From the NCBI GenBank assembly GCA_025356475.1, contig JANXSX010000108.1, forward strand, positions 1-35,196: DNA of 35,196 bases, written 5' to 3'. A model generated the notes under the pieces. That model saw only the letters and a program-made list of their open reading frames with translations. It ran no database searches and was not told where the DNA came from. This stretch comes from Isosphaeraceae bacterium. GTDB lineage: Bacteria; Planctomycetota; Planctomycetia; Isosphaerales; Isosphaeraceae. Of this stretch, positions 1 to 7,782 are shown one piece after another (the first letter of the stretch is position 1; the number at the start of each line of letters is the position of its first letter). The position numbers were made by a program, and so were the translations under genes.

Positions 1-118
1 TGCAAGTCGTTCACGTTCCAGTTTGATGGAGTGATCGACCTGGCGAATCGTGCGCCTGGTGATGTTTGAGGCGGGGATGGCTCCCGCGAGTGTGGCAGTC
101 GTTGAAAGTGACATCGTC

Positions 119-162
119 GTAATCCCGTAAAGAGGGTGCAACATCGCACGTAACGGGATTAC
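119..162. repeat. nested inverted repeat (cruciform-like element)
   Basis: The outer arms GTAATCCCGT (119-128) and ACGGGATTAC (153-162) are perfect 10-bp complements. Inside the 24-nt spacer, GTGC (136-139) pairs with GCAC (146-149). A nested two-stem structure of this kind could be a REP-like element, a small RNA or a protein-binding palindrome. Nothing in the sequence decides between these. Confidence 0.5.
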
Positions 163-310
163 CATCGGTATGCGGGGCTAGAGACTTTGGAGATTCTGGG
201 GGAATCTGCGAAGATTTCTGGATTAAGGGGTGCGGAGGGAGAGTTTGAAGTTTTTTCGTGAGTGATCGCCAGTTCCCTACTTGAATCAGTTCAACGTTTT
301 CGAAACGCAA

Positions 311-337
311 CAAGGGCCGGGTTCGGACCGGCCCTTG
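311..337 (-). terminator. probable intrinsic terminator of the DUF1559 gene
   Basis: The perfect 10-bp stem CAAGGGCCGG (311-320) / CCGGCCCTTG (328-337) has a 7-nt loop. It lies 34 nt past the stop codon of the minus-strand DUF1559 gene. Read on the minus strand it is followed by TTGCGTTTCG, a modest T-rich tail. Confidence 0.6.
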
Positions 338-370
338 TGGGAGGTTAAGCTCGATTTGAGTTTGGGCAGC

Positions 371-1513
371 TCAGTAAGAGTCAGCGCTGATGACTTCTCC
401 GCCGGCTCGGGTGGTGAGAGCCTGGTAAACTCCGACTTGGAGTCCGGGAACCATGCTGTATTGGTAGGTTGATGGGCTGTAGGTTACGCCGACCGGATCG
501 CCGCTCTTGGGATCGAAGGCCCACGAGTTGATCGTATCTTTGAGGAACCGGACCGACCCATCGCAGAAGGTGAAGTTGGCACCACTGGGGTGGTTACTCG
601 ACGAAGACCAGATCCACTGAACGTAGGTTGGGGCTCCAAACACGCCCAAGCCCTGAAGCCCTGGTGTATTGGCCGGAGTGAGCTTCTTCTGGGGGTTGAT
701 CGGCCACATCGAGGTGACTTGGGTGCGGAGGCCGGTGTGCCACCAATCCCAGTTTGTGGAATCGACTATCAATCCACCGGTGCCCGGGATAACAACGTTC
801 TTGAGGATCGAGTTCGAGCGTTCCCCATAGATGATGGTGTTGCTGGTCCCGTCCGTGATCTCGGCCATCCTGTGCGAGCTCTCGATGTGAATCAAGCCCT
901 GCATCGAGTTAACCGCTGCGGCGTAGTAGGGGTTAGTGTAACCGTACTGGGGAAGGTTCGGCGGGTTCGGGCTGGTCATCCATGCACCGGTCATGCCGGC
1001 ATAGCTTGACTTGTAGATGTTGATTGTCTCGGTGCCGCCGTAACTGTAGAACACCGTATTCGCGGCTTTGGGGACCGGAACGCTGATCTCACCGTCGCTC
1101 GGGCACCAGAGGGCGTTCAGGCCGTTGGTCATGGCGGACTTGTTCTGGATATCGAGTGCACAACCCCCGAGATTCAGGGTGTTGGCAATCGCTGACTGTT
1201 CCATGTAAGGAAGGATCGAATAGAACGTGCCGTAACCATTGGAAAGGACCCCTGGGGTGATGCAAGCCCGCCACTGGCCATTCGGGGGGAAAGTCCCCTG
1301 AACGTCATGGTAATTGTTGGCGGCGAGACCCAGTTGTTTCATGTTATTGACGCATTGAATGCGTCGGGCTGCTTCGCGAGCCGCTTGAACTGCAGGGAGG
1401 AGCAAGGCGATCAAGACCGCGATAATCGCGATGACGACCAGAAGCTCGATGAGTGTGAAGCCATTGCGATGCTTGTTTGCGGGAACGATGGATGGGATGA
1501 GCGAGCGATCCAT
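371..1513 (-). CDS. DUF1559 domain protein with prepilin-type N-terminus
   Basis: This 380-residue protein belongs to the DUF1559 family, which is hugely expanded in planctomycetes; the role of its members is unknown. The N-terminus is a class III signal: a short basic leader, then G18/F19 in NGFTLIELLVV with the conserved Glu at position +5, then a hydrophobic helix. Prepilin peptidase would cut after G18, leaving a pilin-like helix with a large globular domain outside the membrane. Near the C-terminus is the family's H...CDGSVRF motif. The reading frame is open further upstream, but the ATG at 1513 is chosen because AGGAG sits 6 nt before it and the signal begins right after. A small lipoprotein gene lies 97 nt upstream on the same strand and may be cotranscribed. 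A strong hairpin follows the stop. Confident in the family; function unknown. Confidence 0.93.
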   Translation of the reverse strand: MDRSLIPSIVPANKHRNGFTLIELLVVIAIIAVLIALLLPAVQAAREAARRIQCVNNMKQLGLAANNYHDVQGTFPPNGQWRACITPGVLSNGYGTFYSILPYMEQSAIANTLNLGGCALDIQNKSAMTNGLNALWCPSDGEISVPVPKAANTVFYSYGGTETINIYKSSYAGMTGAWMTSPNPPNLPQYGYTNPYYAAAVNSMQGLIHIESSHRMAEITDGTSNTIIYGERSNSILKNVVIPGTGGLIVDSTNWDWWHTGLRTQVTSMWPINPQKKLTPANTPGLQGLGVFGAPTYVQWIWSSSSNHPSGANFTFCDGSVRFLKDTINSWAFDPKSGDPVGVTYSPSTYQYSMVPGLQVGVYQALTTRAGGEVISADSY

Positions 1514-1610
1514 GGGAAACTCCTGGAGTTCGAGGCGAGGAGAAAACCAACAGGACGAGCACGCCACCAAGGAGAGCATGGTGGGCGGAAAGCAGGGGCG
1601 TGAAATGCGC

Positions 1611-1793
1611 TTACTGCGAGTCGATCTTTGACTTCGCTTTGGCCTCAGCCTTTTCAAGTGCCGGGGTTGAAACAACCGCAGACGTAGGACCAGCAGTGTC
1701 CGCTTTGGGGGGCGGTGGCGACTCGCCACAGCCAAGTGGAACCATCAACGTGACGGCAAGTCCCATGAACGAGAGCGCCTTGAGAGCTTTCAA
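1611..1793 (-). CDS. small predicted lipoprotein
   Basis: This is a 60-residue protein with a clear lipoprotein signal: a basic start (LKALKAL read from TTG), a hydrophobic stretch, and a lipobox V-P-L-G-C with Cys near residue 22. A short Pro/Ala/Lys-rich, low-complexity tail follows. The TTG at 1793 is preferred as start because GGAGGA lies about 8 nt upstream and the signal peptide then begins properly. A longer frame from another TTG at 1835 would put a charged stretch before the signal. Small lipoproteins of this type often sit next to DUF1559 genes in planctomycetes, and one follows here, 97 nt downstream. It is probably anchored in a membrane; its role is unknown. Confidence 0.75.
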   Translation of the reverse strand: MKALKALSFMGLAVTLMVPLGCGESPPPPKADTAGPTSAVVSTPALEKAEAKAKSKIDSQ

Positions 1794-2323
1794 GTCAAAG
1801 TTCCTCCAACGGAAAAGGGCATGAACAAGCGACAAGCCACGTCCCGATCGACCGGATCCCGAAGCTGAGTGCGCAACACGACCGTTGGCAGAACTCTCGT
1901 TCTGTCCATCTCCGTGTGAGGAGATCTCCTAACGGCGGATTCACCAGCAGCAATAACTTACACAGAACGCGGAGCAAAGACAGCTCAGGAACGGACGTTC
2001 GGGGAACAGAGCACAATGCCTGGCTGACCGAGGGGAGTCGGTCGGGTGGGGTTGTCTTAGGGACACCTAAGCCTAATCAACCAGGCGCTCAATTCCAAGT
2101 CTTTTCCAAGAATTTTTTGTGGAGCAAGTCCGAAAGAATTGGTCGTCACTCCTTGACGTTTTTCCAGATACTCTTCAACCAAGAACGCATTTTAGAGCAT
2201 CCCTGCCCGTGGAAACTCATTTGCAGATCGTCGCAAATGAGTCTATGTGCCAAAGTCTCTGAGTGACACAACGTCAGCGTCTTGTCACGAAACGGACGAC
2301 GATCGTCTTAGGAGTGATTCCGA
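1794..2323. other. intergenic region between kdsB and the lipoprotein gene
   Basis: No convincing gene in 530 nt. Two hairpins stand out: CTTAGG-GACA-CCTAAG at 2056-2071, and a perfect 10-bp stem at 2215-2242 listed separately. The promoter for the minus-strand lipoprotein/DUF1559 pair should lie here, but I see no clear -35/-10 pair. A 116-codon plus-strand frame (1916-2266) has no recognisable features. Confidence 0.45.
2215..2242 (-). terminator. stem-loop after kdsB, possible terminator
   Basis: ACTCATTTGC (2215-2224) and GCAAATGAGT (2233-2242) are perfect complements around an 8-nt loop, about 80 nt past the kdsB stop. Read on the minus strand the stem is followed by only TTTCC, so it may be a weak terminator. 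An operator for the downstream genes is the alternative. Confidence 0.4.
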
Positions 2324-3067
2324 TCAATGGTGACGTTTGTTCCATCGCTCGACGAACCTTCGGTAGTCGTCCGGGGTGTCGATGCCGATCGAAGGTTCAT
2401 CGACGATCCCAACGACGATCGATTCGCCGGCTTCGAGAACTCGAAGTTGTTCAAGCTTCTCGGCACGTTCGAGCGGGGACTGGGGCAACTCTGCGAGGTT
2501 GAGGAGAAAGTCGCGTCTGTAGGCATAAAGGCCAAGGTGGAGATATCCGTATGTCCCTCCCTCCGGCAGGGAGTCGCGGTGGTAGGGGAGTGGGCTTCGT
2601 GAGAAGTAGAGTGCCCTGCCGCCCCTCCCGAGCACAGCCTTCACGCACGATGGGTCACGATAGATCGCCTCGGACCGTATCGGAGTCGCGAGGGTGGCCA
2701 TCATGGCCTTGGGATCGTTCTCGAGAAGTGAGACCACGAGGTCGAGGGCTTCTCCCGAGATCTCAGGCTCGTCACCTTGAAGGTTGACGATGATGGTGGC
2801 GTCGGGGATCGCGGCTGCGACTTCGGCGACTCGATCGGTCCCACTCAGGTGGTCGGCACGAGTCATCATCGCCTCACCACCGAATTTGACGACTGCATCG
2901 AAGATCCGGATATCGTCGGTTGCAACGATCACACGGTCGAGTCGCGTGGCCTTGCGGGCGGCCTCAACGACGTGGACGATCATGGGTCGTCCTGTGTCGG
3001 ACAGGAGAGGTTTGCCGGGCAGACGGGTCGAAGCGAATCGGGCAGGCAACACGGCGATGATTGCCAT
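2324..3067 (-). CDS. kdsB: 3-deoxy-manno-octulosonate cytidylyltransferase (KdsB)
   Basis: A cytosolic enzyme that activates Kdo with CTP to CMP-Kdo, the donor for the inner core of lipopolysaccharide. The 247 residues match the family's usual size (about 250). Visible motifs are the nucleotide-binding loop LPARFASTRLPGKPL (residues 7-21), the ATDD segment (49-52), LSGTDRVAE (74-82) and LQGDEPEI (96-103) with the metal-binding Asp at about 99. The frame extends 96 codons upstream, but the ATG at 3067 is the family-typical start (MAIIAVLPAR). A GGAGG lies rather far upstream of it. Its presence implies a Kdo-containing LPS and so a Gram-negative type outer membrane. No other Kdo gene is in the window. 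It is transcribed away from the protease gene. Confidence 0.95.
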   Translation of the reverse strand: MAIIAVLPARFASTRLPGKPLLSDTGRPMIVHVVEAARKATRLDRVIVATDDIRIFDAVVKFGGEAMMTRADHLSGTDRVAEVAAAIPDATIIVNLQGDEPEISGEALDLVVSLLENDPKAMMATLATPIRSEAIYRDPSCVKAVLGRGGRALYFSRSPLPYHRDSLPEGGTYGYLHLGLYAYRRDFLLNLAELPQSPLERAEKLEQLRVLEAGESIVVGIVDEPSIGIDTPDDYRRFVERWNKRHH

Positions 3068-3523
3068 ATTTGGAGAGGACCTCCACCGGGGGTTGGTTCG
3101 ATATAAGGGTCGTTGAGCGGGAGGGCGACGCCTTCCCAGACCGCCATGATGGCTCAATGTAGGGGCAACTCGCGTTCGATGCAACGCGAAGTCCCTGGCG
3201 GATCGGATCGACGCGAGTCCGCTCGTGTCGGGTTCGGGGCGTTGGTCAAGGATTGACCGCGTTCGACGGGCTGAGCATTGATGTTCGGCCCATGTGCAGG
3301 ATGCAACCCTCGGGTGTCGCAAGACACCCACCGCAATCGGGCTAGACCCGATCACCTATGGCTTACGCTCTGACTGGCGTGTGGTTTCCCAGGAAATCGC
3401 CGTCGCCGCGAGAACATTCGGGTTTCGGCCCGTTTGCGAATTGCGCCATGGAAGGGGGGCGTCTTTGATGGATTTGCGGGACGGATCGTCAATGGCTTGG
3501 CGTCCGTCTAGGGAGCTATCCCC
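3068..3523. other. divergent intergenic region between kdsB and the protease gene
   Basis: This 456-nt stretch should carry the promoters of two divergent genes. I see no convincing protein in it; short frames on both strands lack any family features. Its centre is rich in hairpins (see 3244-3352). AGGGAG lies 8 nt before the protease ATG. A TTGACC occurs at 3253-3258 but has no good -10 partner. Confidence 0.45.
3244..3352 (+). promoter_or_regulatory. cluster of three hairpins, possible structured leader RNA
   Basis: Three perfect stems occur in about 110 nt: GGTCAA-GGA-TTGACC (3244-3258), GGGTGTC-GCAA-GACACCC with a GNRA-type tetraloop (3312-3329), and ATCGGG-CTAGA-CCCGAT (3336-3352). They lie 170-280 nt before the protease start. 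I do not recognise a known riboswitch class. A structured 5' leader or a small RNA is possible, on either strand. Confidence 0.35.
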
Positions 3524-4969
3524 ATGAAGTTGACCCGATCAAACGGACGGAACGTACGATGCCCCAAACTCGAATCGCTCGAAAGTCGGCAACTGCTTTC
3601 GACAGTCCCGAGTCTACCTCAGCCCGCCGGAACAACTTCAACCGCACCACTCGCTGCCTATGACTTGCTCATCGGCGCGAGCTCGACACGGGTTGCCTAT
3701 GGAGTCGACGGTACAGGTCTCACGGTTGCCGTGATCGATACCGGTGTGAACTATAACCATGAAGCGCTTGGTGGCGGGTTCGGTGCCGGCAAGAAAGTGA
3801 TCGCGGGTTACGACTACGCGATGGGGAAGTCGGACCCGTTTGCCACGACCTGGGAACACGGAACAGCAGTCTCAGGGCTGATTGCGTCCAGTGACCCCGC
3901 CCATCTCGGTGTCGCACCAGGGGCGGATATCGTGGCACTCCGGGTCTTCGGGGACGATAATCAGGGCGATTACAATCGGATCGCAGACTCTCTGCAATAT
4001 GTCCTCGACAATCATACAAAATATCATATCTCTGTTGTGAACCTGTCCATTGCCGACGGTAATAATTATACGCAAAACATCTTCGCAGGTGATGGTGGGG
4101 TCGGTCAGCGAATCACCCAGCTCATTTCGAAGTTGAAGGCAATCAATATTCCTGTGGTATCGGCAACCGGCAATAATTTCACTGGCCAGCCGGGGCAAGG
4201 CTTCACGGCGATCGATCCGGACACCATTAGCGTGACCTCGACGGATGGGACGAATGGGCTCGCCGCCAATGCCCAGCGGCTGGGTGGGCCCAATGGAACA
4301 GACATTGCAGCGCCTGGCACTGGCTTGGTGGCTCCGATCCAGAACAATGAGTTCCAGTCGGTCGATGGGACGAGCTTTGCGACTGCGCTGGTTTCTGGCT
4401 CGGTCGTCCTGCTCCAATCGATCTATATGAAGCAATTTGGAGCCTTGCCCACCGTCACTCAGATCGAAGGCTGGTTGCGGAGTGGGGGGACCTCGCTCAC
4501 CGATCCCATCACGAACATCACGCTCGGCCGGCTCGACTTGACCCGTTCGGCGGCGCTGATCCCGACCGCTCCCAAGTTGCCTCCGGTACCCCTAGTGACT
4601 CCAAGCGTACCGGTTGTGAATGCGCCGCCGAGACTCACTCTTCCAACCGTGTCCCCGGCTACGGTGAAGACCGAGACACCCGTCGTCGCGGTCGTGGCGA
4701 AGTCGACTGTCGTGGCAACTTTCGCCCCTGCCTCTAAGCCGAAGTCGACTCAATCGGCAACGATTTGGAACACTTGGGTGACAAACCTTGGCAGTACGTT
4801 CAAGAGCTGGAAAGTCTGGACCGTGGGGGCAAACCTCAAGCCTGGCCCTTCCCAGCCGGCTGGCTCTTTCCCCAAGCCGAACCCCAAGCTGGCAACAGTC
4901 AACCACCCGAAGGCTCCCAAGTTCGCCAAGCGAGGGACTACCACTCCCAGCCCGAGCAAGGTAGCTTGA
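3524..4969 (+). CDS. subtilisin-family (S8) serine protease, secreted, with LEPR-XLL-like N-terminus
   Basis: A 481-residue peptidase of the subtilase family. The N-terminus reads LESLESRQLLS (residues 16-26), which resembles the LEPR-XLL segment found at the start of many exported planctomycete proteins, so export to the surface is likely. The catalytic triad is intact: D72 in VAVIDTGVNY, H112 in EHGTAVSG and S284 in DGTSFATALVSG, with the oxyanion Asn at 217 in SATGNN. The protease domain ends near residue 345. The remaining 135 residues are a Pro/Val/Lys/Ser-rich, probably unstructured tail. The start is supported by AGGGAG 8 nt upstream. The gene stands alone and is followed by a strong terminator. 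No propeptide is obvious between residue 30 and the catalytic domain. The substrate is unknown. Confidence 0.93.
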   Translation: MKLTRSNGRNVRCPKLESLESRQLLSTVPSLPQPAGTTSTAPLAAYDLLIGASSTRVAYGVDGTGLTVAVIDTGVNYNHEALGGGFGAGKKVIAGYDYAMGKSDPFATTWEHGTAVSGLIASSDPAHLGVAPGADIVALRVFGDDNQGDYNRIADSLQYVLDNHTKYHISVVNLSIADGNNYTQNIFAGDGGVGQRITQLISKLKAINIPVVSATGNNFTGQPGQGFTAIDPDTISVTSTDGTNGLAANAQRLGGPNGTDIAAPGTGLVAPIQNNEFQSVDGTSFATALVSGSVVLLQSIYMKQFGALPTVTQIEGWLRSGGTSLTDPITNITLGRLDLTRSAALIPTAPKLPPVPLVTPSVPVVNAPPRLTLPTVSPATVKTETPVVAVVAKSTVVATFAPASKPKSTQSATIWNTWVTNLGSTFKSWKVWTVGANLKPGPSQPAGSFPKPNPKLATVNHPKAPKFAKRGTTTPSPSKVA

Positions 4970-5005
4970 GGAGAGGCGGTGAGTTCGGTCCCTGAAGAAT
5001 CCGTG

Positions 5006-5045
5006 CCCTTCGCTCGACCCGAATCCCGGTTGAGCGAAGGGTTTT
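5006..5045 (+). terminator. intrinsic terminator of the protease gene
   Basis: CCCTTCGCTC (5006-5015) pairs perfectly with GAGCGAAGGG (5032-5041), and the stem extends about 4 more pairs inward. It is followed at once by TTTT (5042-5045). It lies 36 nt past the protease stop and before the SDR gene. Confidence 0.85.
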
Positions 5046-5120
5046 GGCATCCCATGAGACCTTCAACCCGAATCTCACAACCGATCGCAATTTGCTAGAT
5101 ACAGCTATGAGGACGCATCA

Positions 5121-5864
5121 ATGAGCGCAAAGTTTGAAGGCCAGACAGCCCTCGTGACGGGAGCTGGAAGCGGGATTGGCCAAGAGATCGCAATCACCCT
5201 AGCCGAGCTTGGGTTTCGGGTTGCTTTACTGGGTCGGGACTCCGCCAAGCTGGAAGCAACCAGAAAGTTGCTGCCCCCCGCAATCGCTGAGACGACCGTG
5301 GCCATCGCCTGTGATGTCGCCGACCGTGACGGGGTCAATTCGGCAGTCGCGGAAGTCCTGGCTGACTTCGGCCGCCTGGATGTCCTCGTGTGCAACGCGG
5401 GGACCAATGTCCGCAACCGGGCCTTCGATGTCCTCACTCCTGAGGACTGGGACCTAATGATCAACACCAACCTGAACGGCGCATTCAACGTCGTCCATGC
5501 GATCCTACCCACGATGACGAAAGCGAAATCAGGGTTGATCGTCCAGATCTGCTCGATCTCGGGAGTTCGACCTAGCCTACTTGGAGGTACGGGATACTCC
5601 GCCTCGAAGTTCGGCCAGGCTGCGCTGGGACTGACTCTGGCGCGTGAGGTGGGCCCACTCGGCATCCGGTCGACCGTGATCCATCCGGGAGAAGTGAACA
5701 CGCCGATCCTGGAGAACCGACCGGTCAAGGTCGCAGATGCGCGTAGGAAAGAGATCCTTCAGCCCGGGGATGTTGCGGCAGCGGTGCGCTTCCTAGTCGA
5801 GTTGAATCCGCGGGCTCATGTCGTTGAGATGATCATCAAGCCTACGGTTGACGACTTTTCCTAA
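5121..5864 (+). CDS. SDR family NAD(P)-dependent oxidoreductase
   Basis: A 247-residue classical short-chain dehydrogenase/reductase, the usual length for the family. The Rossmann nucleotide-binding motif TGAGSGIG is at residues 13-20, the structural NAG at 92-94, the conserved Asn at about 117, the catalytic Ser at 145 or 147, and the YxxxK pair at Y159/K163. HPGEVNT (188-194) is the usual segment after the active site. The enzyme should be a functional cytosolic oxidoreductase; the substrate cannot be read from the sequence. GAGGAC lies 6 nt before the ATG. It follows the protease terminator, so it has its own promoter somewhere in 5046-5120. The sulfatase gene starts 71 nt after its stop and could be cotranscribed. 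Confidence 0.93.
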   Translation: MSAKFEGQTALVTGAGSGIGQEIAITLAELGFRVALLGRDSAKLEATRKLLPPAIAETTVAIACDVADRDGVNSAVAEVLADFGRLDVLVCNAGTNVRNRAFDVLTPEDWDLMINTNLNGAFNVVHAILPTMTKAKSGLIVQICSISGVRPSLLGGTGYSASKFGQAALGLTLAREVGPLGIRSTVIHPGEVNTPILENRPVKVADARRKEILQPGDVAAAVRFLVELNPRAHVVEMIIKPTVDDFS

Positions 5865-5935
5865 GTGCATGGATCAGACTGATCCCTGAGCCGTTCCGAA
5901 GTCGCAATCCCGCAAGCATTCAACGAGGTGCTCCG

Positions 5936-7558
5936 ATGGTGAAGCCGACACCCGTTCTGCTCCTCTTTTTGTTCGGATGCACTGTCTCGACGAGTCCGCT
6001 CGTTGCCGCCGATCGACCGAACATCGTGGTCGTTCTCGTCGACGACCTGGGCTTCTCCGACATCGGCCCATATGGCAGCGAGATTCCGACGCCGAACCTC
6101 GACAAACTTGCTGCGGGGGGCGTCCGTTTCACACAGGCTTATAACGCCGCGCGATGTAGTCCGACTCGGGCGTCGCTCTTGACCGGACTTTATCCGCACC
6201 AGGCCGGAATGGGGTGGCTCGACAACCGAGTTGAGCCGGGCTCGAACGGAATTCACGGTCGGCTCTTACCTAGGTCGGTGACCATCGCCGAGGTTCTCCG
6301 CGACGCCGGTTACTTCACGGCGATGACCGGTAAGTGGCACCTTGGCCAGCAGCACGGTTGCACTCCCTGGAACCGAGGCTTTCAGCGCTCGCTCAACTCA
6401 CGATACGGCGAGGTCTACTTCCCCAAGGAAATGGACAGGCCGGGCACGGAGAACCTCTACCTCAACGGACGCGAACTTCCAAAGGATTCGCCCATCATCG
6501 GAAAGGACTGGTACTCGACGGACCTCTTCACCGACTGGGGCCTGAAGTTCGTGGACGAGGCCGTCGCGGAGAAGAAACCGTTCTTCCTCTACATTGCTCA
6601 GGGAGCCGTCCATTTTCCACTCCGGGCACCGGCAGAAACCATTGCTAAATACCGAGGCCGATACCTCAAAGGCTGGGACACCCTCCGCGATCAACGATAC
6701 GCGAAACAAATTGCGTTGGGCGTAATCGACCCCCAATGGGCCCTGGCACCCCGCCCCTCGGACGTGCCCTCGTGGGAAACCCGGCCAGTCGACCGACAGC
6801 AGCGGTTTGACGAGATGATGGCGGTCTACGCGGCGATGATCGAACGGATCGATATGGCCATGGGCACCCTCGTCAATGGACTCGAGCGCCGGGGAGTGCT
6901 CGATAACACGTTGATATTGTTCCTGAGCGACAATGGCGGTAATGCGGAAGGGGGACCGCCTGGCGTCACACGAGGCGATGGATCGATCGGCGGCCCGAAC
7001 TCTTATGTACTTCTCGGCATGGATTGGGCGACCCTAGCGAACACCCCGTTCCGCCGCTACAAGCATTTCACGAATGAGGGAGGGATCAGCACCCCACTCA
7101 TTGCTCAATGGCCTGCGGGAATTCCGTCCGCGCGTCGCGGTACTCTGGAAAAACAGCCCGTACACTTGATCGACGTCATGGCGACTGCGGTCGATCTCGC
7201 CGGTGTGTCGTATCCACGCCAGTTAGGCGGACAGGGCATCGAGCCGATGCAAGGCGTGAGTCTTCGACCCGCTTTCGACGGACTACCCCTCGCCCGTAAG
7301 GAGCCTATCTTCTGGGAGCACGAGGGGAACAAGGCGGTCCGTGATGGTAAATGGAAGCTGGTCCTTCGCCACCGAGAGACCTGGCAACTCTTCAACATGG
7401 AGGCCGATCGCACCGAGCTAAATGACCTGATCAAGCAAGAGCCAAAGGTCGCCGCCAAGCTGGAAGCAAGCTGGAACGACTGGGCGCGTCGGACGTTCGT
7501 GGATGAATGGCCCGGCCCCGATCACACCGATTGGGGCGAAGATATCAAACCACGCTGA
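5936..7558 (+). CDS. sulfatase (arylsulfatase family), exported
   Basis: A 540-residue sulfatase that would hydrolyse sulfate esters, probably on polysaccharides or other sulfated organics. An N-terminal signal peptide (about residues 1-25, ending VAA-DRPN) points to export. Metal ligands D36/D37 lie in VLVDDLGF. The formylglycine motif is C74-S-P-T-R78, the cysteine type matured by formylglycine-generating enzyme. TGKWHLG (131-137) supplies the Lys/His pair and LSDNGG the second metal-binding site. The length fits the family. GAGGTG sits 5 nt before the ATG. The maturase is not in this window. Planctomycetes carry many paralogs of this family, so the exact substrate is open. Confidence 0.94.
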   Translation: MVKPTPVLLLFLFGCTVSTSPLVAADRPNIVVVLVDDLGFSDIGPYGSEIPTPNLDKLAAGGVRFTQAYNAARCSPTRASLLTGLYPHQAGMGWLDNRVEPGSNGIHGRLLPRSVTIAEVLRDAGYFTAMTGKWHLGQQHGCTPWNRGFQRSLNSRYGEVYFPKEMDRPGTENLYLNGRELPKDSPIIGKDWYSTDLFTDWGLKFVDEAVAEKKPFFLYIAQGAVHFPLRAPAETIAKYRGRYLKGWDTLRDQRYAKQIALGVIDPQWALAPRPSDVPSWETRPVDRQQRFDEMMAVYAAMIERIDMAMGTLVNGLERRGVLDNTLILFLSDNGGNAEGGPPGVTRGDGSIGGPNSYVLLGMDWATLANTPFRRYKHFTNEGGISTPLIAQWPAGIPSARRGTLEKQPVHLIDVMATAVDLAGVSYPRQLGGQGIEPMQGVSLRPAFDGLPLARKEPIFWEHEGNKAVRDGKWKLVLRHRETWQLFNMEADRTELNDLIKQEPKVAAKLEASWNDWARRTFVDEWPGPDHTDWGEDIKPR

Positions 7559-7782
7559 TGATCTAAACTCACTGAATCACGCGGGTGGGCCGGTTCTGGA
7601 CGATACCTGTCGACCGCGTCGGGTGTCATGGAGACTCGCGATCTCCAAGTGCCCTCGTCTGCCGCCACCTGACCCATCGCGCGACCGTAACAAAGAAGGG
7701 GGAAACCTGAGAAATTCAGGGGGTTCGAGGCCATCACATGCGACTTTCGACCCCCTCTCGATTTGGAGAGAAGTCGGAAGGG

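Larger units (their letters stand above)
1..370. other. intergenic region with several inverted repeats, no convincing gene
   Basis: No reading frame here looks like a real protein. The stretch lies downstream of the minus-strand DUF1559 gene that ends at 371. It holds a nested inverted repeat at 119-162, two small perfect hairpins at 281-294 and 295-307, and a strong terminator-like hairpin at 311-337. A 100-codon minus-strand frame over 11-313 has no recognisable domain and looks like chance. Confidence 0.5.

Noticed and set aside
1916-2266. A 116-codon plus-strand frame between the lipoprotein gene and kdsB
   Set aside because: Composition and lack of any motif point to chance; it also covers a strong inverted repeat.
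7706-7720. CCTGA-GAAAT-TCAGG hairpin after the ABC exporter
   Set aside because: A 5-bp stem with mixed bases after it is too weak to call a terminator.
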